Positions 60,997-64,000 of a DNA stretch of 64,000 nt are shown here, piece after piece. Made by a program: the position numbers and the translations under genes. The notes under the pieces were generated by a model. That model had not been told where the DNA came from. It searched no databases and worked only from the letters and a program-made list of their open reading frames with translations. How positions within the stretch are numbered: position 1 is the stretch's first letter; the number at the start of each line of letters is the position of its first letter. Origin of the DNA: Kytococcus sedentarius DSM 20547 (GTDB taxonomy: Bacteria > Actinomycetota > Actinomycetes > Actinomycetales > Dermatophilaceae); assembly GCF_000023925.1 (NCBI RefSeq), contig NC_013169.1, forward strand, positions 2,604,001-2,668,000, in the 5' to 3' direction.

Positions 60997-61073
<77 letters not shown>

Positions 61074-61107
61074 AAGGTCGTCACCCGGTTCGGGCAACCA
61101 CGGCATG

Positions 61108-61572
61108 CTACATGACGTGGGGGCTCAGCTCCGAATCCTCCAGCAGCCTGCGCACGTGGTTCCCGGGCACCGGCACCGCCAGCCCCACGAAGGTCAGCGC
61201 CAGGCCGCCCACCATCAGGCCGACGGGCCAGGCCGTGTCGGTCGCGTCGGTCATGGTCTCCTGCGTGCCGTCGCTGAACGTGCAGGTGAGCGTCACCGGC
61301 ATCAGCTGCCGCTCCACGTGCACCGGCTCGGCGGCCTCCACCGACTGGCCGCGTTGGCTGGCGCACGCCTCGTAGGCGTCCACCGGGCCGAAGACGTTGA
61401 TGATGAGGATGACCAGCCCCGCCAGCACCAGCAGCGGCGAGAGGGCCAGCGCCAGGAGCCGCAGCAGGCTCCGCCAGCGCGACCGGATCAGCTCCGGCCC
61501 CGGGGCCCGAGCGAAGCGCTTCGACGAGGGGCCCTCCTCCCGCGGCGGGAGCACGAAGCGGGTGGAGCTCAC
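61108..61572 (-). CDS. Hypothetical two-helix membrane protein upstream of tRNA-Pro
   Basis: The 154-residue protein has a basic cytoplasmic N-terminus, one membrane helix (about 36-60) and an extracytoplasmic loop of about 50 residues with two Cys ([15 protein letters not shown]) that could pair. A second helix (about 115-133) leads into an acidic tail. The arrangement resembles small actinobacterial DUF3592-like membrane proteins; I do not know its role. The ATG at 61572 overlaps the recR stop, so it is translated with recR. Confidence 0.7.
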   Translation of the reverse strand: MSSTRFVLPPREEGPSSKRFARAPGPELIRSRWRSLLRLLALALSPLLVLAGLVILIINVFGPVDAYEACASQRGQSVEAAEPVHVERQLMPVTLTCTFSDGTQETMTDATDTAWPVGLMVGGLALTFVGLAVPVPGNHVRRLLEDSELSPHVM

Positions 61573-62183
61573 GGCGTGCTCCCGGGGCGGGCGACCACGC
61601 GGCGCCCCTCGAAGGCGCGGCCGAGCGTCACCTCATCGGCGTACTCGAGGTCCCCGCCCACGGGCAGCCCGGAGGCCAGCCGGCTCACCTTGATCTCCAG
61701 CACCTGCAGCATCCGCGAGAGGTAGGTGGCCGTCGCCTCGCCCTCCATGTTCGGGTCGGTGGCGATGATGACCTCGGTCACCTCGCCGTCACCGAGCCGC
61801 TGCATGAGCTGGGCGATGCGCAGGTCGTCCGGCCCGATGCCGTCCAGCGGGCTGATCGCCCCGCCGAGCACGTGGTACCGCCCCCGGAACTCGCGGGTGC
61901 GCTCGATCGCCTGCACATCGCGCGGCTCCTCCACCACGCAGATGGCGGTGCCGTCGCGCTGCGGGTCCAAGCAGATGCGGCACTCCTCGGCCTCCGCCAC
62001 GTTGCCGCAGGTGGCGCAGAAGCGCACCTTCTCCTTCACCACCTGCAGGGCCGTCGCGAGGCGCTGCACGTCCTCGGCGTCGGCCGCCAGGACGTGGAAG
62101 GCAATGCGCTGCGCGCTCTTGGGACCCACCCCCGGGAGGCGGTTGAGCTCGTCGATCAGGTCCTGGACCGCGCCTTCATACAC
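61569..62183 (-). CDS. recR: Recombination mediator protein RecR
   Basis: The 204-residue protein is of the size and domain order of RecR. It has helix-hairpin-helix [11 protein letters not shown], a four-Cys zinc site (C-A-T-C then C-R-I-C, about 57-72), the Toprim domain with V-V-E-E-P-R-D and [10 protein letters not shown], and a Walker-B-like tail. It loads RecA with RecF/RecO at gapped DNA. The start is GTG at 62183, 10 bases after dnaX, the usual gene pair. Confidence 0.96.
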   Translation of the reverse strand: MYEGAVQDLIDELNRLPGVGPKSAQRIAFHVLAADAEDVQRLATALQVVKEKVRFCATCGNVAEAEECRICLDPQRDGTAICVVEEPRDVQAIERTREFRGRYHVLGGAISPLDGIGPDDLRIAQLMQRLGDGEVTEVIIATDPNMEGEATATYLSRMLQVLEIKVSRLASGLPVGGDLEYADEVTLGRAFEGRRVVARPGSTP

Positions 62184-62193
62184 AGTGCGAACC

Positions 62194-64000
62194 CTATGCC
62201 TGGTCCGAGTGCTCCTCGATCACGGTGCCACCGAGGATCTTCTCGATGGCAGCCGTGCCCACCATGCCGACCGACTCCACCGTCTCGTCGGCGTAGTCCG
62301 GCGTGAACTCCACACCGTCCTCCTCGGGCGTCGCCTCCGACGGGTCGGGGTCCGTTCCCGCCCCACCGCCGGGCGCCAATGCGGGAGCGTCGGTGGGTGC
62401 GGTCCCCGCAGCTGCGCCGGGGGTCGGCTCACCCGCTGGTGGGGGCATGGCACCTGCGGGGGCTGCACCGTCGCCGCCCTGGCCCGCACCGGGGCCGGGC
62501 CTGGGGGCGGGCAGGTCACCGGTCGCCCAATCCGGAGCGTCGTCCGTGCGCTGACCCCAGGCCGGAGAACCCACGGGGTCCGGCGCGGACGGCAGGCCTG
62601 ACACGCCACCGGCACCCGGACCGCCCGGGGCACCACCGGTGCCACCGGGACCGCGACCTCCCGGGCCGCCGGGGGCGCCCGCGCCCCCGGGCCCACCAGA
62701 GCCGCTCTGGCCACCGTCACCGGGGCCCCCCACGACACAGCGGACGCGCGGGTGGAAGCCCAGGGCCTCCTGCACCGCGGCCGCCACCCGGTCGGCGTTC
62801 TCCCCGCGGGAGAAGCGCTCCGCGATGGGGGCCACCTCGGTGGCGAGCGTGAGCCCCTCGGAGCTGAGGTCCTGCACCTGCATGGACTGGGACACCAGGG
62901 CCCAGGTCACGCGGCTGATGTCCTTGAGCTTGTCGAGCACCGTCGGCCACTCGTGCCGCAGGGTCTCCAGCGGGACGGGGGCTGCCCCGGGCGACGAGGA
63001 CCCTTCCGGGGCAGCCTGCTGGGCCTGCTGCGGGGCGCCGGGCTCGGGTGTCCGGTCGCCGGCGGAGTCCGGTCCGGCGGCGGCCGCTGCCTCCTCGGCC
63101 TCCCACATGTCGGCGGGAGGCTCATCCGGGACCGGCGGGGCCTGCTCGGCTGCCGGCTGCGGCGCAGCGGGCTGCTCCTGGGCGCGCTCCTCGCCCTGCG
63201 GGGTCCGGTCCTGGCGTGCCGGCTGCTCCTGCTCGCGCTGTTCATCCCGCGGGGTCTGGTCCCGGCGTGCTGGCTCCTGCGCACGGGACTGCTCCTGCTG
63301 CGGCGCTGCCGCAGCCGGGACCGCCGGCGCGCTCTGCGCGACCGGGGAACCCTGCGACGCCGGCGCTTCCTGCGCTGGTGCGCCGGCCTGCGCACCGGCA
63401 GTCCCACCGGCAGACGCGTCGCCGCGGAAGGCCATCCACCGCTCCACCTTCTCCAACCGGGCCGCGAAGCCACCCTCCCCCGCAGCACGGGGCAGCAGCA
63501 GCCGCGCCATGATGATCTCCAGCTGCAGCCGCGGTGAGGTGGCGCCGGTCATCTCCGCCAACCCGTGGAAGAGCACGTCGGAAGCGCGGGAGAGCTCCGC
63601 CGGGCCCAGCCCGCTCGCCTGCACCCGCAGCCGGTCCAGCTGGTCGGAGGGCACGCCCGGCAGCACCGCCTCGGTCCCGGTCGGCACCGCGTTCACCAGG
63701 ATGAGGTCCCGCATCCGCTCCGAGAGGTCCTCCACGAAGCGCCGCGGGTCCTGCCCGGACTCGACCACCCGCTCCACCGTGGTGAACAGCGACGCACCGT
63801 CGCCGGCGGCGTAGGCGTCGACCACCCCATCGAGCAGCTCGCTGTCGGTGAAACCCAGCAGGGCGGTCGTGCCCGCCAGGGTGATGCCGGCGTCGTCCGA
63901 CCCGGCGATCAGCTGGTCGAGCACCGACATCGAGTCACGCACCGACCCGCCCCCGGCGCGCACCACGTAGGACAGGACGCCAGGCTCCACGGTGATTCCC
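62194..64000 (-). CDS. dnaX: DNA polymerase III gamma/tau subunit, C-terminal part (cut by window edge)
   Basis: The visible 601 residues begin in the AAA+ module ([19 protein letters not shown], sensor-2 region) and run through the clamp-loader collar domain. A very long Pro/Ala/Gln/Glu/Gly-rich linker (about residues 215-345 of the visible part) follows, then a polymerase-binding-like domain ([10 protein letters not shown]) and a second Gly/Pro-rich stretch. The tail ends [10 protein letters not shown]. Clamp loading and holoenzyme linkage are the known roles. The ATPase Walker motifs lie outside the window. Confidence 0.94.
   Translation of the reverse strand, partial: GITVEPGVLSYVVRAGGGSVRDSMSVLDQLIAGSDDAGITLAGTTALLGFTDSELLDGVVDAYAAGDGASLFTTVERVVESGQDPRRFVEDLSERMRDLILVNAVPTGTEAVLPGVPSDQLDRLRVQASGLGPAELSRASDVLFHGLAEMTGATSPRLQLEIIMARLLLPRAAGEGGFAARLEKVERWMAFRGDASAGGTAGAQAGAPAQEAPASQGSPVAQSAPAVPAAAAPQQEQSRAQEPARRDQTPRDEQREQEQPARQDRTPQGEERAQEQPAAPQPAAEQAPPVPDEPPADMWEAEEAAAAAGPDSAGDRTPEPGAPQQAQQAAPEGSSSPGAAPVPLETLRHEWPTVLDKLKDISRVTWALVSQSMQVQDLSSEGLTLATEVAPIAERFSRGENADRVAAAVQEALGFHPRVRCVVGGPGDGGQSGSGGPGGAGAPGGPGGRGPGGTGGAPGGPGAGGVSGLPSAPDPVGSPAWGQRTDDAPDWATGDLPAPRPGPGAGQGGDGAAPAGAMPPPAGEPTPGAAAGTAPTDAPALAPGGGAGTDPDPSEATPEEDGVEFTPDYADETVESVGMVGTAAIEKILGGTVIEEHSDQA

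Overview
The window is a very GC-rich (about 70%) actinobacterial chromosome segment. Gene content and order suggest a Micrococcales-type organism: an actinobacterial Tad pilus locus, a GlxR/Crp-type regulator, the RidA - DUF4177 - PASTA penicillin-binding protein neighbourhood, and recR next to dnaX. Nothing in the sequence fixes the species.

Region A (1-27.3 kb) is chromosomal backbone. It opens with a six-gene Tad pilus operon read leftwards, followed by a siderophore/iron ABC uptake operon behind a DtxR/IdeR-like box. Next come a Fic-domain protein with a degenerate active site, a holin-like membrane protein, a CoA-type NUDIX hydrolase coupled to endonuclease III, and a Crp-family regulator. 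These are followed by an MBL hydrolase, a second NUDIX, RidA, DUF4177, a bifunctional penicillin-binding protein, YqeY, a metallophosphoesterase coupled to a short-chain dehydrogenase, aspartokinase and a YceI protein with a near-consensus promoter. The block ends with two VOC proteins, a GNAT acetyltransferase, a TetR/GAP-family pair and an alcohol dehydrogenase coupled to a CoA-transferase. Several genes are separated by strong hairpin terminators.

Region B (about 27.4-60.9 kb) is a mosaic accessory island ending next to a tRNA-Pro gene. It is full of insertion sequences: ISL3 (one whole, one truncated, one diverged), IS21 types (one chimeric, one decayed) and two nearly identical IS256 copies. 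They are interleaved with metal-resistance modules: merR-merA-merB (mercury), cmtR-cadD (cadmium/lead), a second cadD, arsR - P1B ATPase - lspA, dsbA - vkor - arsR, and an arsR remnant - CDF exporter - lnt. It also carries a frameshifted methyltransferase, an ABC exporter, a CYP152-type P450 and remnants of an integrative element or plasmid (AAA ATPase, zinc-ribbon protein, small plasmid-type proteins).

The most interesting pattern in the island is that three modules carrying metal-type ArsR genes, or a remnant of one, also encode envelope-protein maturation enzymes. LspA and Lnt act on lipoproteins; DsbA and VKOR form disulfides. Each is translationally coupled to a metal gene or close to a metal-type regulator. 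This suggests the island supplies not only metal efflux but also envelope machinery that keeps working under metal stress.

Region C (61-64 kb) returns to backbone: tRNA-Pro, a membrane protein, recR and the 3' part of dnaX, all read leftwards.
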